Source: Blastococcus sp. MG754426 (GTDB lineage Bacteria > Actinomycetota > Actinomycetes > Mycobacteriales > Geodermatophilaceae). Taken from it: DNA of 32,314 nucleotides. The stretch covers positions 1-32,314 of the forward strand of contig NZ_SSXC01000047.1 in assembly GCF_021699055.1 (NCBI RefSeq). Direction: 5' to 3'. How positions within the stretch are numbered: position 1 is the stretch's first letter; every line of letters starts with the position of its first letter. Positions 6,608-13,667 of the stretch are shown here, piece after piece. The position numbers were made by a program, and so were the translations under genes. The notes beneath the pieces are model-generated. The model saw only the letters and a list, made by a program, of their open reading frames with translations, searched no databases and was not told the origin of the DNA.

Positions 6608-7471
6608 GTGCGCCGTCTCGCCACCTGCATCCTGGCCGCCGTCGCGGTCCTCACCGGCGTCGTCGTCGCGCCGTCGGCCCAGGCCGCGCCGGCCCCGGTG
6701 CGCTACGTCGCCCTCGGTGACTCCTACAGCGCGGCCTCCGGCGTCCTGCCGCCGGACCTCACCGCGCCGCCGCAGTGCCTCCGCTCGACCCGCAACTACC
6801 CGCACGTCATCGCCGCGGCGATCGGCGCCCGGCTCACCGACGTCACCTGCGGCGGCGCCGAGACCGCCGACTTCTTCACCGAGCAGCACCCGGGCGTGGC
6901 CCCGCAGCTGGCGGCGCTGAGCCGCGACACCCAGCTGGTCACCATGACCATCGGCGGCAACGACAGCGGCGTCTTCATCAACTCGGTGCTCGCCTGCAGC
7001 AGCGCCGGCCTCGCCACGCTCGGCCAGGGCAGCCCGTGCAAGGACCGGTACGGCAGCTCGTTCACCGACACCGTGCGCAGCACGACGTTCCCGGCGCTGG
7101 TGGAGGCGCTCCGGGCCGTGCGGACAGCGGCACCGAACGCCCGCGTCGCGATCCTCGGCTACCCCTGGATCGTGCCGGCCAGCGGTGGGTGCTTCGACCG
7201 CATGACCATCGCCGAGGGCGACATCCCCTACCTGCGCGACCTCCAGGCGACGCTGAACGACGTGGTGCGGCGGGCGGCGTCCCTGTCCGGCGTCACCTTC
7301 GTCGACCTCAGCCGCGTCTCCGACGGCCACGACGCCTGCCAGCCGATCGGCGTCCGGTGGATCGAGCCGGTCCTGCAGGGCCTCAACCCGGTGATCGTGC
7401 ACCCCAACGCGCTCGGCGAGGCGGAGATGGCCGCGCGCACCTTGGCGGTGCTGCGGCTCGACCGCGGCTGA
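6608..7471 (+). CDS. Secreted SGNH/GDSL lipase-type hydrolase
   Basis: The protein has 287 residues and a classical Sec signal peptide: M-R-R, a hydrophobic core at about 7-22, and a likely cleavage after A-Q-A at 24-26. The mature enzyme has G37-D-S-Y with nucleophile S39, G-G-N-D (block III) near 118, and H-P-N near the C-terminus. It carries Cys residues that could pair, as in Streptomyces-type secreted lipases/esterases of the SGNH family (SEST or Rv0518 type). GTG at 6608 is preceded by GGAGGAG at ideal spacing. The stop is only six bases from the convergent FlbD-like gene. The region 6483-6607 is the shared promoter with the opposite hydrolase; I see GTGACC repeats there but no clear -10. 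Confidence 0.88.
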   Translation: MRRLATCILAAVAVLTGVVVAPSAQAAPAPVRYVALGDSYSAASGVLPPDLTAPPQCLRSTRNYPHVIAAAIGARLTDVTCGGAETADFFTEQHPGVAPQLAALSRDTQLVTMTIGGNDSGVFINSVLACSSAGLATLGQGSPCKDRYGSSFTDTVRSTTFPALVEALRAVRTAAPNARVAILGYPWIVPASGGCFDRMTIAEGDIPYLRDLQATLNDVVRRAASLSGVTFVDLSRVSDGHDACQPIGVRWIEPVLQGLNPVIVHPNALGEAEMAARTLAVLRLDRG

Positions 7472-7477
7472 GCGGCG

Positions 7478-7780
7478 TCAGCTCGGGACGGCGCCCAGCT
7501 CGGTCTCGCGCGCCCGTCCCGTGCCGTGCCGCTGGGCGAGCCGGGCGAGCCGGGCGGCCGTCGGCGTCGCGGCGTACCCGTCGGTGAGCCGCGCCCGGGC
7601 GACCAGCGCCCCCGCGCGGTGGGCGGCGATCGAGTGCAGGACCTCCTCGAAGGCCGTCTCGACGACGTAGTGGGTGCCGTCGACCAGGTGCACGACCGTG
7701 TCGGGGTCGCGCTCGACCCGCTCGATCAGGTCGGGGTCGACGGCGAAGTGCTCACCGTTGCGGCAGCTCACAGCGATCAC
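7478..7780 (-). CDS. flbD: FlbD-family protein, without flagellar neighbours
   Basis: The protein has 100 residues. Residues 1-62 match the FlbD family (pfam06289): M-I-A-V-S-C-R-N-G-E-H-F-A-V-D-P-D-L-I, then D-G-T-H-Y-V-V. FlbD-family proteins are small cytosolic proteins usually encoded inside flagellar operons next to motA or fliL. Here no flagellar gene is seen in the window. The C-terminal 40 residues are an Ala/Arg-rich extension beyond the family core. GTG at 7780 is preferred over an upstream ATG because the family core starts there and AGAGGA lies upstream. The role in this context is unknown. The gap 7781-7915 holds GC-rich partial repeats but no clear signal. Confidence 0.75.
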   Translation of the reverse strand: MIAVSCRNGEHFAVDPDLIERVERDPDTVVHLVDGTHYVVETAFEEVLHSIAAHRAGALVARARLTDGYAATPTAARLARLAQRHGTGRARETELGAVPS

Positions 7781-7915
7781 GGGGCGGTCCTCTCGCACTC
7801 GTCGGCCCGGGGACCGGTGGCCCGGTCCGGACATCGGTCCGGCACCGGGGCCATCGGCAGCCCGGGGCCCGTGCTGGAGGTCGCCGGGCCGGATGCGCCC
7901 GTTCGGGTGACCCGC

Positions 7916-9220
7916 TCAGAAGCCGAACAGCAGGCCCAGCCCGCCGAGGGTGAACAGGACCATCACCACCACCAGCGGGAGCTGGTCGGAGGCCCGGGCG
8001 TGGCGCGCCGAGCGGAGTGCCCGCTCGTGCGCCAGCGCCACGCCGACGACGTGGCCGGCGATGATCGCCCCCACCTGCACCAGCGCGATCGCGTCGGAGC
8101 CGACCGCGGTCAGGTCGACCCGGTTGCCGTACGTGCCGAACAGGTCGACGCCGGCGACGCCGAACGGGTTGCTCACCAGGATCCAGGTGTGCTGCCCGTC
8201 GAGGAGCAGCAGGCTGAAGTAGTGGGCCACGGTGTAGCCCAGCGCGATCGGGATGACCGTGGCCGCGTACCGGCCCGGCTGCACGCCCGGGGCCTGCCCC
8301 GCCAGCCGCCCGGACAGCCGCGTGCCCAGCGCGTACAGGGCGGCGACCACGCCGATCGACGCCAGCAGGCCGACCGTGCCCGACAGGATGTCGTCCGCCG
8401 CGCCCGGGCCGGTCTGCCACCACACCGTGCGCGAGAGCCCGTCGAAGGCGGTGGAGCCCAGCAGCACCACCACCAGCGCGGTCAGCCCGGGCTCGGCGGG
8501 GGTGGCGAGCGCGCCGGCCAGCGGGTTGCGCAGCACCAGGCGGCCGTCGTCCCGCCGCCCCCACGGGGAGAGCCGGGCGATCAGCGTGGAGTAGGCCTCG
8601 AACCCGTCACCGCGGGCGAACCAGCCCTCGCCGAACCACAGCGACAGCGCCACGTGCACCACCGAGTGCACCAGCAGGAACACCGCGACGGTCACCGGCT
8701 CGGCGCGGCCCGGGAAGACCAGTTCGAGCCAGACGAAGGCGAGCAGCGACGCCGCCGCGGGCCAGAGACCGAGCGCGGGCAGCCGGGCGGCACCCGGCGC
8801 GTCCGGCGCCACCGGCCGCAGCAGCCGGTGCAGCAGCCGCAGCGGGTTCGCCACCCGCCAGACCGGGCCGAGCAGCAGGCTCGCCGGCACCAGCCCCACC
8901 CAGAAGGTCACGTACAGCACCCACGGGGCGAGGTTGCGCGCGGTCTCCCGGGGCCCCAGGAACGCGACGGCGACGAGGAGGGCGGCGACGGCCAGCGCGC
9001 CCGCCTGGAGCCCCCGCCGCAGCGGCGCGGCGTCGACGACCCGCTGCACGCCGGCCGGCAGCGGGCGCCCCGACCCGGGACCGCCCAGCCGGGGCGTGCG
9101 CCAGAACAGCAGCAGGACGGCGAAGCTGACCAGGATGGCCGCTCCCGCGCCGTAGAGTGCGAAGCCGATCGGGATCGGCAGGTCCGTGCGCGAGCCGACG
9201 CCGTGCGCGAGGACGCTCAC
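7916..9220 (-). CDS. Polytopic membrane protein, third gene of a MerR-linked operon
   Basis: The protein has 434 residues and about ten hydrophobic segments spread over the full length, including a strongly hydrophobic last helix. There is no signal peptide and no catalytic motif that I can name. Several conserved-looking His, Trp and acidic residues lie near helices (for example V-H-S-V-V-H-V-A-L and A-H-Y-F). From memory, similar actinobacterial proteins are sometimes labelled fenitrothion hydrolase; I cannot verify that label and would not infer hydrolase activity from it. ATG at 9220 overlaps the stop of the upstream lipoprotein gene (ATGA), so the two are translationally coupled. The context suggests a membrane complex with the lipoprotein and the 609-residue protein. 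Confidence 0.75.
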   Translation of the reverse strand: MSVLAHGVGSRTDLPIPIGFALYGAGAAILVSFAVLLLFWRTPRLGGPGSGRPLPAGVQRVVDAAPLRRGLQAGALAVAALLVAVAFLGPRETARNLAPWVLYVTFWVGLVPASLLLGPVWRVANPLRLLHRLLRPVAPDAPGAARLPALGLWPAAASLLAFVWLELVFPGRAEPVTVAVFLLVHSVVHVALSLWFGEGWFARGDGFEAYSTLIARLSPWGRRDDGRLVLRNPLAGALATPAEPGLTALVVVLLGSTAFDGLSRTVWWQTGPGAADDILSGTVGLLASIGVVAALYALGTRLSGRLAGQAPGVQPGRYAATVIPIALGYTVAHYFSLLLLDGQHTWILVSNPFGVAGVDLFGTYGNRVDLTAVGSDAIALVQVGAIIAGHVVGVALAHERALRSARHARASDQLPLVVVMVLFTLGGLGLLFGF

Positions 9221-9642
9221 CCGACCTGCAGCGTCAGCAGCACCGTCCCGGCGTCGTGCAGCTCCAGCTCGAAGACCCCGGGGATCGTGGCGTCGAACGC
9301 GAGCTCCGCCGGCTGCCCCGGCACCAGGTTGGCCAGCTCGTCGTACCCGTGCAGGTGCGCCTCGTCGGCGACGTCGGAGGTGACGACGACGGTCACCGGC
9401 TCACCCAGCGGCACCGGCACCCGGCCGGTGTCGCCGGTGACCCGGCCGTCCGCGTACGCCACCTCGATGCGCCGGCCGGCGGCCTCCGTCGGTGCGGGGT
9501 CGGTCGGCGTGGTGCTGCCGGCGGCGGGGGAGTCGGCTGCCGCAGGAGCGGCCGCCTCCACGGCGGGGGCGGCCGTGCCGGCGCAGCCGGCGAGCGGGAG
9601 CGCCAGCAGCAGGACGGCGGCGGCCGTGCGGCGCGGGCTCAC
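9217..9642 (-). CDS. Lipoprotein with cupredoxin-like domain
   Basis: The protein has 141 residues. The signal peptide ends in a lipobox L-A-G-C20, followed by an Ala/Pro/Ser/Thr-rich linker to about 55. A compact beta-rich domain at about 58-141 contains A-H-L-H-G-Y-D and ends F-E-L-E-L-H-D-A-G-T-V-L-L. This looks like the cupredoxin_1/EfeO-type fold, and the paired histidines could bind a metal, but the full blue-copper ligand set (Cys/Met) is not visible. GTG at 9642 overlaps the stop of the upstream gene by four bases, and its own stop overlaps the next ATG. It is the middle gene of a three-gene operon and should sit on the outer face of the membrane. Confidence 0.78.
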   Translation of the reverse strand: MSPRRTAAAVLLLALPLAGCAGTAAPAVEAAAPAAADSPAAGSTTPTDPAPTEAAGRRIEVAYADGRVTGDTGRVPVPLGEPVTVVVTSDVADEAHLHGYDELANLVPGQPAELAFDATIPGVFELELHDAGTVLLTLQVG

Positions 9643-11468
9643 CGGCGCGCCCCGGACGCCGCCGTGCGCTGCCGGGGGCGGCCCGCCGGGGCGTCGGCGG
9701 ACGGCTCCCCGGCGGGGCCGCGGCGGGCGTGGCGGGCCACGCCCCAGGCGATGGCGGCCACGAGCGCCAGCGTGCAGGCGAGCACCACGAGGTTGGACAC
9801 CAGCCACAGGCCGCCGCCGCTGTCCTGCAGCTCCCGCTGCAGGATGTCGATCTCGGGGATCGCGCTGCGGGTCATGCCGTCCTCGGCGGGGATCTCGCCG
9901 GCGGGGATCGCGTCGTCCTGCGGCAGGTAGATGGGGAACGCGGTGAGCACCCGCCCGTCGTGCACGCGCAGCAGCGTCTTCCACGTGCCGTGCAGCGGCA
10001 CCGGCTCGGTCGTCCGGTACTCGCCCTCGCCGACCCGCTCCAGCGGCGTCACGACCAGGCCCTGGCCCTGCCAGGCGGTGATCTGCAGCCACGCGGGGTC
10101 GTCCGGGAAGTCCGCCGGGTCCAGCCGCACCCCGATGTCGGCGGTGCGCGGCCCCGTGGTGACCTCGTCGATGGTGAAGGTCGCCTCCACGTCGTCGGGG
10201 ACGGTGGCGACCAGGCCGTTGGCGACGGCGCCCGCGAGCACCGCCAGGCAGGCCAGCAGCACGCCGCGGGCGACGGCGGGGCGCGGCAGCCGGCGGCGCA
10301 GCCCGGTGGCCAGCAGGGCACCCAGCAGCGCCCCGGCGATGCCGCCGGCGAGCGCCATGAGCGTGCCCTCGACCAGGATGTCGCTGCCCCAGCTGAGCTC
10401 CTGGACGAGGTGGGTCCAGCCCGCCTCCGTGGCATGGCCGACCGTGCCGATCGCCACCCCGGCCACGGCGCCGAACAGCAGCGGCCTCCGCGCCGGCGGC
10501 AGCGCGAGCGCCAGGAGCTCGACCGCGATCGCCGAGCCGAGGTAGAGCGGGAACGTGGGGGTGATCTCGCCGAGGCCCGGGCCCACGACCAGCGCGATGG
10601 AGCCGCGCACGACCAGGAAGAACACCGTCGCGGCGAGCGCGCCGCCGCGGCCCATGAACATGCGGGCGGCGACCAGCGCGACGCCGGCGGCGCCGGCGAT
10701 CATGAACGGCTCCAGCACCAGCCGGAACTGTGGCACGTCGAAGTCGTACTCGCCCTGGAACACCGACATGCCCAGCAGCAGCCCACCCATGGCCGAGGCC
10801 TGCCGGAGGAAGCGGACGGTGCCCGCCCGGTCACCGCCGTCGGTGGAGCGCCTGCCGTGCCCCTCCTGCTCGAGGACCAGCAGCCCGACGATCGACAGGC
10901 CGGCGCCGCCGATCAGCATCAGGTGGGTGGGGCCCCAGAGGGTCACGTCCTGGCCGAACATCCGGTGCCACACGTCGTCCAGGGGGAACCCGAGCAGCGC
11001 GTAGAAGCCCGCGGCCGTGAGCAGGATGCCGCCGACCGGGACGTCCCAGCCGCGGACGAAGCGCACCGCCGCCGGGCCGGGCCGCTCGTCCAGCGGCATG
11101 GCGCAGGCCAGCACACCGCCGGCGAAGACACCGAACAGGCCGAAGAGGATGAGGTAGTGGGCCGGGTTCGCCAGCGGACCCTCGTCACGGCCCACGCCGA
11201 TGTGCAGGGCGATGTCCCACAGCATGCCGAGCAGGGCGGTGAGCAACGACGCCGTGGTGAGGACCGTCGGCAGGGCGACCCAGCCCGGTGCGCCCGTGGC
11301 GCGGCCCAGCCGGTCGCCCACCCGCACGAGCAGGGTCGACCGCCGGGTGCGGTGCGCGAGGACCAGGGCCAGCAGCACGGCGGTCAGGAGCGCGCCGATG
11401 CCCGTGGCGAGGGCGACCTCGCCCAGGGCGGCACCTCCTGCCGGACGCGTCTCGGCGGCGATCAGCAC
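9639..11468 (-). CDS. Large polytopic membrane protein with extracytoplasmic C-terminal domain
   Basis: The protein has 609 residues. About twelve hydrophobic segments fill residues 1-420. They are followed by a soluble beta-type region at about 430-555 that starts D-V-E-A-T-F-T-I-D-E-V, then one more membrane helix near 565-590 and a basic tail. The membrane part contains conserved-looking His/Asp/Glu residues (D-I-A-L-H-I-G, P-A-H-Y-L-I, W-G-P-T-H-L-M) that could bind metal or haem, which is an inference only. I do not recognise a named family. GTG at 11468 is chosen because GGGAGG sits six bases upstream; the longer frame starting at 11501 would overlap the promoter. It is the first gene of the operon and is divergent from a MerR regulator. 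Confidence 0.8.
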   Translation of the reverse strand: MLIAAETRPAGGAALGEVALATGIGALLTAVLLALVLAHRTRRSTLLVRVGDRLGRATGAPGWVALPTVLTTASLLTALLGMLWDIALHIGVGRDEGPLANPAHYLILFGLFGVFAGGVLACAMPLDERPGPAAVRFVRGWDVPVGGILLTAAGFYALLGFPLDDVWHRMFGQDVTLWGPTHLMLIGGAGLSIVGLLVLEQEGHGRRSTDGGDRAGTVRFLRQASAMGGLLLGMSVFQGEYDFDVPQFRLVLEPFMIAGAAGVALVAARMFMGRGGALAATVFFLVVRGSIALVVGPGLGEITPTFPLYLGSAIAVELLALALPPARRPLLFGAVAGVAIGTVGHATEAGWTHLVQELSWGSDILVEGTLMALAGGIAGALLGALLATGLRRRLPRPAVARGVLLACLAVLAGAVANGLVATVPDDVEATFTIDEVTTGPRTADIGVRLDPADFPDDPAWLQITAWQGQGLVVTPLERVGEGEYRTTEPVPLHGTWKTLLRVHDGRVLTAFPIYLPQDDAIPAGEIPAEDGMTRSAIPEIDILQRELQDSGGGLWLVSNLVVLACTLALVAAIAWGVARHARRGPAGEPSADAPAGRPRQRTAASGARR

Positions 11469-11491
11469 GGTGTCCCTCCCAGGCATGTGCC

Positions 11492-11522
11492 TATGTAACA
11501 CGAGTAACGGTTACATCGACAA
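11492..11522 (-). promoter_or_regulatory. MerR-type promoter/operator of the membrane operon
   Basis: On the minus strand TTGTCG (11522-11517) and TACATA (11497-11492) are separated by 19 bases. That over-long spacer is the hallmark of MerR-activated promoters. The dyad ATGTAAC (11493-11499) / GTTACAT (11510-11516) covers the spacer, and an inner GTAAC-G-GTTAC lies at 11504-11514. The operon's GTG at 11468 and its Shine-Dalgarno follow directly. The divergent MerR gene starts 54 bases away, which supports it as the binding protein. Confidence 0.65.
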
Positions 11523-11575
11523 GTGCTACATGGAACGGGTCGCATACCGTGTGCGGACGACGGAGAGGAGCAGCC

Positions 11576-12337
11576 GTGAGCCAAGCCCCACCCGGGCCGG
11601 CCGGTGAGGACGAGCAGGAGCTGACGGTCGACGAGCTCGCCGCCCGCGTCGGGCTGACGGTCCGGAACGTGCGCGCGTACGCCGCCCGGGGCCTCCTGCC
11701 GCCGCCGCGCATGGTGGGCCGCACGGGCTACTACGGCCGCGGGCACGTCGCCCGGCTGCTGCTGGTCCGGGAGATGCTCGCCGAGGGGTACTCGCTGGCG
11801 ATGATCGAGCGGACCCTCGCCAGCGCCCCGCCGGCGGCGAGCTCGGCCACCCTCGCGCTGCACCGGGCGCTGCTCACGCCGTGGCTCCCGCCGGAGCCGG
11901 AGGAGACCACCGGCCCCGAGCTCGCCGCCCGGACGGGCGTGCAGATCGGCCCCGCGCTGGTCGACCAGCTGGTGGAGCTCGGCATCGTGGAGCGGCTGGG
12001 CGGGGAGCGGCTGCGGGTGCTCGACCCGGCGCTGCTGGTGGCCGGGCTGCAGGTGGTCGGTCTCGGCGTGCCGTCGGCGGCGCTCATCGCGGCCCAGGCG
12101 CAGGTCAACGAGCACGTGCGGGCGATCAGCCGCACCTACGTGCAGATGTTCGTCGACACCGTGTGGCGGGGCTTCGTCGAGGCCGGGGCGCCGCCCGCGC
12201 AGCTGGACGCCATCCTGGCCACCGTCACGCGTCTCCAGCCGGTCGCGGCGCAGGCGGTGCTGGCCGCGTTCCGCACCGAGATGGCCGCCGAGGTGGCCGG
12301 CGCCGTCGAGGCGGCGCTGGGCGAGCTCGGGGGCTAG
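11576..12337 (+). CDS. MerR-family transcriptional regulator
   Basis: The protein has 253 residues. A winged-helix MerR DNA-binding domain occupies about 16-85: L-T-V-D-E-L-A-A-R-V-G-L-T-V-R-N-V-R-A-Y, then a G-L-L-P-P-P turn and G-Y-Y-G-R-G-H-V-A-R-L. The C-terminal part (about 90-253) is all-helical and has no cysteines, so thiol-based metal sensing as in MerR or CueR is unlikely; a small-molecule or protein signal fits better. GTG at 11576 has AGGAG six bases upstream. It is divergent from the three-gene membrane operon, whose promoter carries a MerR-type dyad, and most likely controls it and itself. Its TAG shares bases with the stop of the convergent small gene (CTAG). Confidence 0.88.
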   Translation: MSQAPPGPAGEDEQELTVDELAARVGLTVRNVRAYAARGLLPPPRMVGRTGYYGRGHVARLLLVREMLAEGYSLAMIERTLASAPPAASSATLALHRALLTPWLPPEPEETTGPELAARTGVQIGPALVDQLVELGIVERLGGERLRVLDPALLVAGLQVVGLGVPSAALIAAQAQVNEHVRAISRTYVQMFVDTVWRGFVEAGAPPAQLDAILATVTRLQPVAAQAVLAAFRTEMAAEVAGAVEAALGELGG

Positions 12338-12555
12338 CGGTCCGGGGCGTCGCCCTCGGCGAGCTCCTCCCGCGTCGCGCCCCGGCGGTCGGCCTCGGCC
12401 GCCGCCTCCCGCGCGGTGATCCGGCGGTCGCGGACGACGGCGCCGGCGACCAGCGCCACCAGCACGGCCGCCGGCACGAAGAAGCCGACGGTCCCGATGA
12501 CGCTCAGCCCGTCGGTGGCGACCACGTCGTAACCAGGCACGAGCTCATGTGACAC
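12334..12555 (-). CDS. Small single-pass membrane protein, unknown function
   Basis: The protein has 73 residues. One hydrophobic segment (about 20-43) is followed by a charged, Ala/Arg/Glu-rich helical tail that probably faces the cytoplasm. No family is recognised. The start is uncertain: GTG at 12555 lies inside a cluster of TGACACC repeats and lacks a Shine-Dalgarno, and an internal GTG at codon 6 is possible. The gene is convergent with the MerR regulator and overlaps it by four bases. It is co-directional with the upstream siderophore-interacting protein gene, 32 bases away, so it may be read through from it. Confidence 0.55.
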   Translation of the reverse strand: MSHELVPGYDVVATDGLSVIGTVGFFVPAAVLVALVAGAVVRDRRITAREAAAEADRRGATREELAEGDAPDR

Positions 12556-12590
12556 CGGCTGGTGTCATGGTGTCAACCGGAAGGGTGTCA
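12550..12590 (-). promoter_or_regulatory. Cluster of TGACACC repeats upstream of and over the small gene's start
   Basis: GGTGTCA occurs at 12561-12567, 12569-12575 and (as gGTGTCA) 12584-12590, and TGACACC at 12550-12556. The first pair makes the dyad TGACACC-ggct-GGTGTCA (12550-12567). Four copies of a 7-base word in 41 bases, straddling the stop of one gene and the start of the next, suggest an operator or an RNA structure. Confidence 0.45.
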
Positions 12591-13532
12591 GTCGGAGTCG
12601 CGGCCCTCGCGCCAGTAGCCCATGAAGGCCACCGACCGGCGGTCGACGCCCACCTCCTGGACCAGGTGCCGGCGCAGGCCCTTGACCACGCCGGCCTCGC
12701 CGGCGAGCCAGGCGTAGACGCCGGAGGAGCCCGCGGCCACGGTGTCCTCGGCGGGCACCTCCCAGAGGATGCCGGCGTCGACGTCCACGTCGGCCAGGTC
12801 GACCGCGGGGGAGGGGGAGACGAGGTCGCCCAGCTCGCGCACCGCCGCGAGCACGGCCTCGGTGAGCAGCCGCCCCCGCGGCGCGGCGGGTGCGCCGTCG
12901 GCGGGCCAGCGGGGCAGCCAGGTGATCTCCACCCCCGCCGGGGCGGCGACGTTCAGCGCGTCGCCGGCCGTCGGCACCTCGAGCAGGACCTTGGCGCGGC
13001 GGCCGGCCGGCAGGCCCTCGACGATCGCGCAGACGGCCGGCACCGCGGTCTCGTCGCCGGCGATCAGCAGGCAGGAGGCGTCGGCCGGCGGGTGCCACTC
13101 GTAGCCGCCGGTCTCCCCGGGGAAGCGGGCGTTCGGGGCGACCAGGACCACCTCGTCACCGGGGCCGGCCTGCTCGGCCCACGCCGAGGCCGGGCCGGTC
13201 GCGCCGTGCAGGACGAAGTCGACGTCGACCTCGCGCTGCTCGGGGCGCAGCGCGCGGACGGTGTAGGTGCGGATCGGCATGCGGCGCTCGGCGGGCAGGG
13301 TGCGCCACGCGCCGTACCAGTCCTCGCCGGCCGGGCAGTCCAGGATGCCGCGCCCCGGCAGGGGCAGCATGACCTTGATGCGCTGGTCGCGGCCGTTGGA
13401 CGTCAGGTCGTCCATCTCCGGCCCGGTGAACGTGACCCGCAGGAAGCTCGGGCTCAGCCGCTGCACCCGCGCGACGCGCACCGGGAAGGTGCGGTAGGCG
13501 GGGATCTGCGCGGTCTGGACGGTCACGGCCAC
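12588..13532 (-). CDS. Siderophore-interacting protein (ViuB-type FAD ferric reductase)
   Basis: The protein has 314 residues and is cytosolic. It has the SIP layout: a FAD-binding barrel with R-T-Y-T-V-R (about 88-93), a G-P-A-S-A-W-A loop, and a C-terminal NAD(P)H-binding half with L-L-I-A-G-D-E-T-A-V-P and G-Y-W-R-E-G. Such enzymes reduce ferric-siderophore complexes to release iron after import. The GTG at 13532 is taken as start; a second GTG two codons on (13526) has the better Shine-Dalgarno (GGGAG). It is divergent from a ferric-siderophore binding lipoprotein, with an IdeR-like box between the two starts, so it is probably repressed when iron is plentiful. Confidence 0.92.
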   Translation of the reverse strand: MAVTVQTAQIPAYRTFPVRVARVQRLSPSFLRVTFTGPEMDDLTSNGRDQRIKVMLPLPGRGILDCPAGEDWYGAWRTLPAERRMPIRTYTVRALRPEQREVDVDFVLHGATGPASAWAEQAGPGDEVVLVAPNARFPGETGGYEWHPPADASCLLIAGDETAVPAVCAIVEGLPAGRRAKVLLEVPTAGDALNVAAPAGVEITWLPRWPADGAPAAPRGRLLTEAVLAAVRELGDLVSPSPAVDLADVDVDAGILWEVPAEDTVAAGSSGVYAWLAGEAGVVKGLRRHLVQEVGVDRRSVAFMGYWREGRDSD

Positions 13533-13560
13533 TCCCGGGTCGGTGCGTGTGGGCCGGCTC

Positions 13561-13579
13561 CCTAGTTAGGCTAGCCTTC
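13561..13579. promoter_or_regulatory. Putative IdeR/DtxR iron box
   Basis: The stretch contains GTTAGGCTAGCCT, about 12 of 19 matches to the IdeR/DtxR consensus TTAGGTTAGSCTAACCTAA, including its central part. It lies 29 bases before the siderophore-interacting protein start and 89 bases before the binding-protein start, and so could control both. Confidence 0.65.
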
Positions 13580-13667
13580 CCTGGCTTCCGGCAGTCTTGC
13601 ACACGGACGCCGGCCGATCCAGACGCACGCCCCTCCCCGGGGGTGCGCTCCAGCACGGAGGAGAACC

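Noticed and set aside
7526-9946. 806-codon plus-strand open frame
   Set aside because: It lies antisense to the FlbD gene and the membrane operon. Its product is R/Q/G/H-rich with no family motif, a normal by-product of very high GC.
9492-11498. 668-codon plus-strand open frame
   Set aside because: It mirrors the membrane operon and has extreme Arg/Gln/Gly composition without a plausible start signal.
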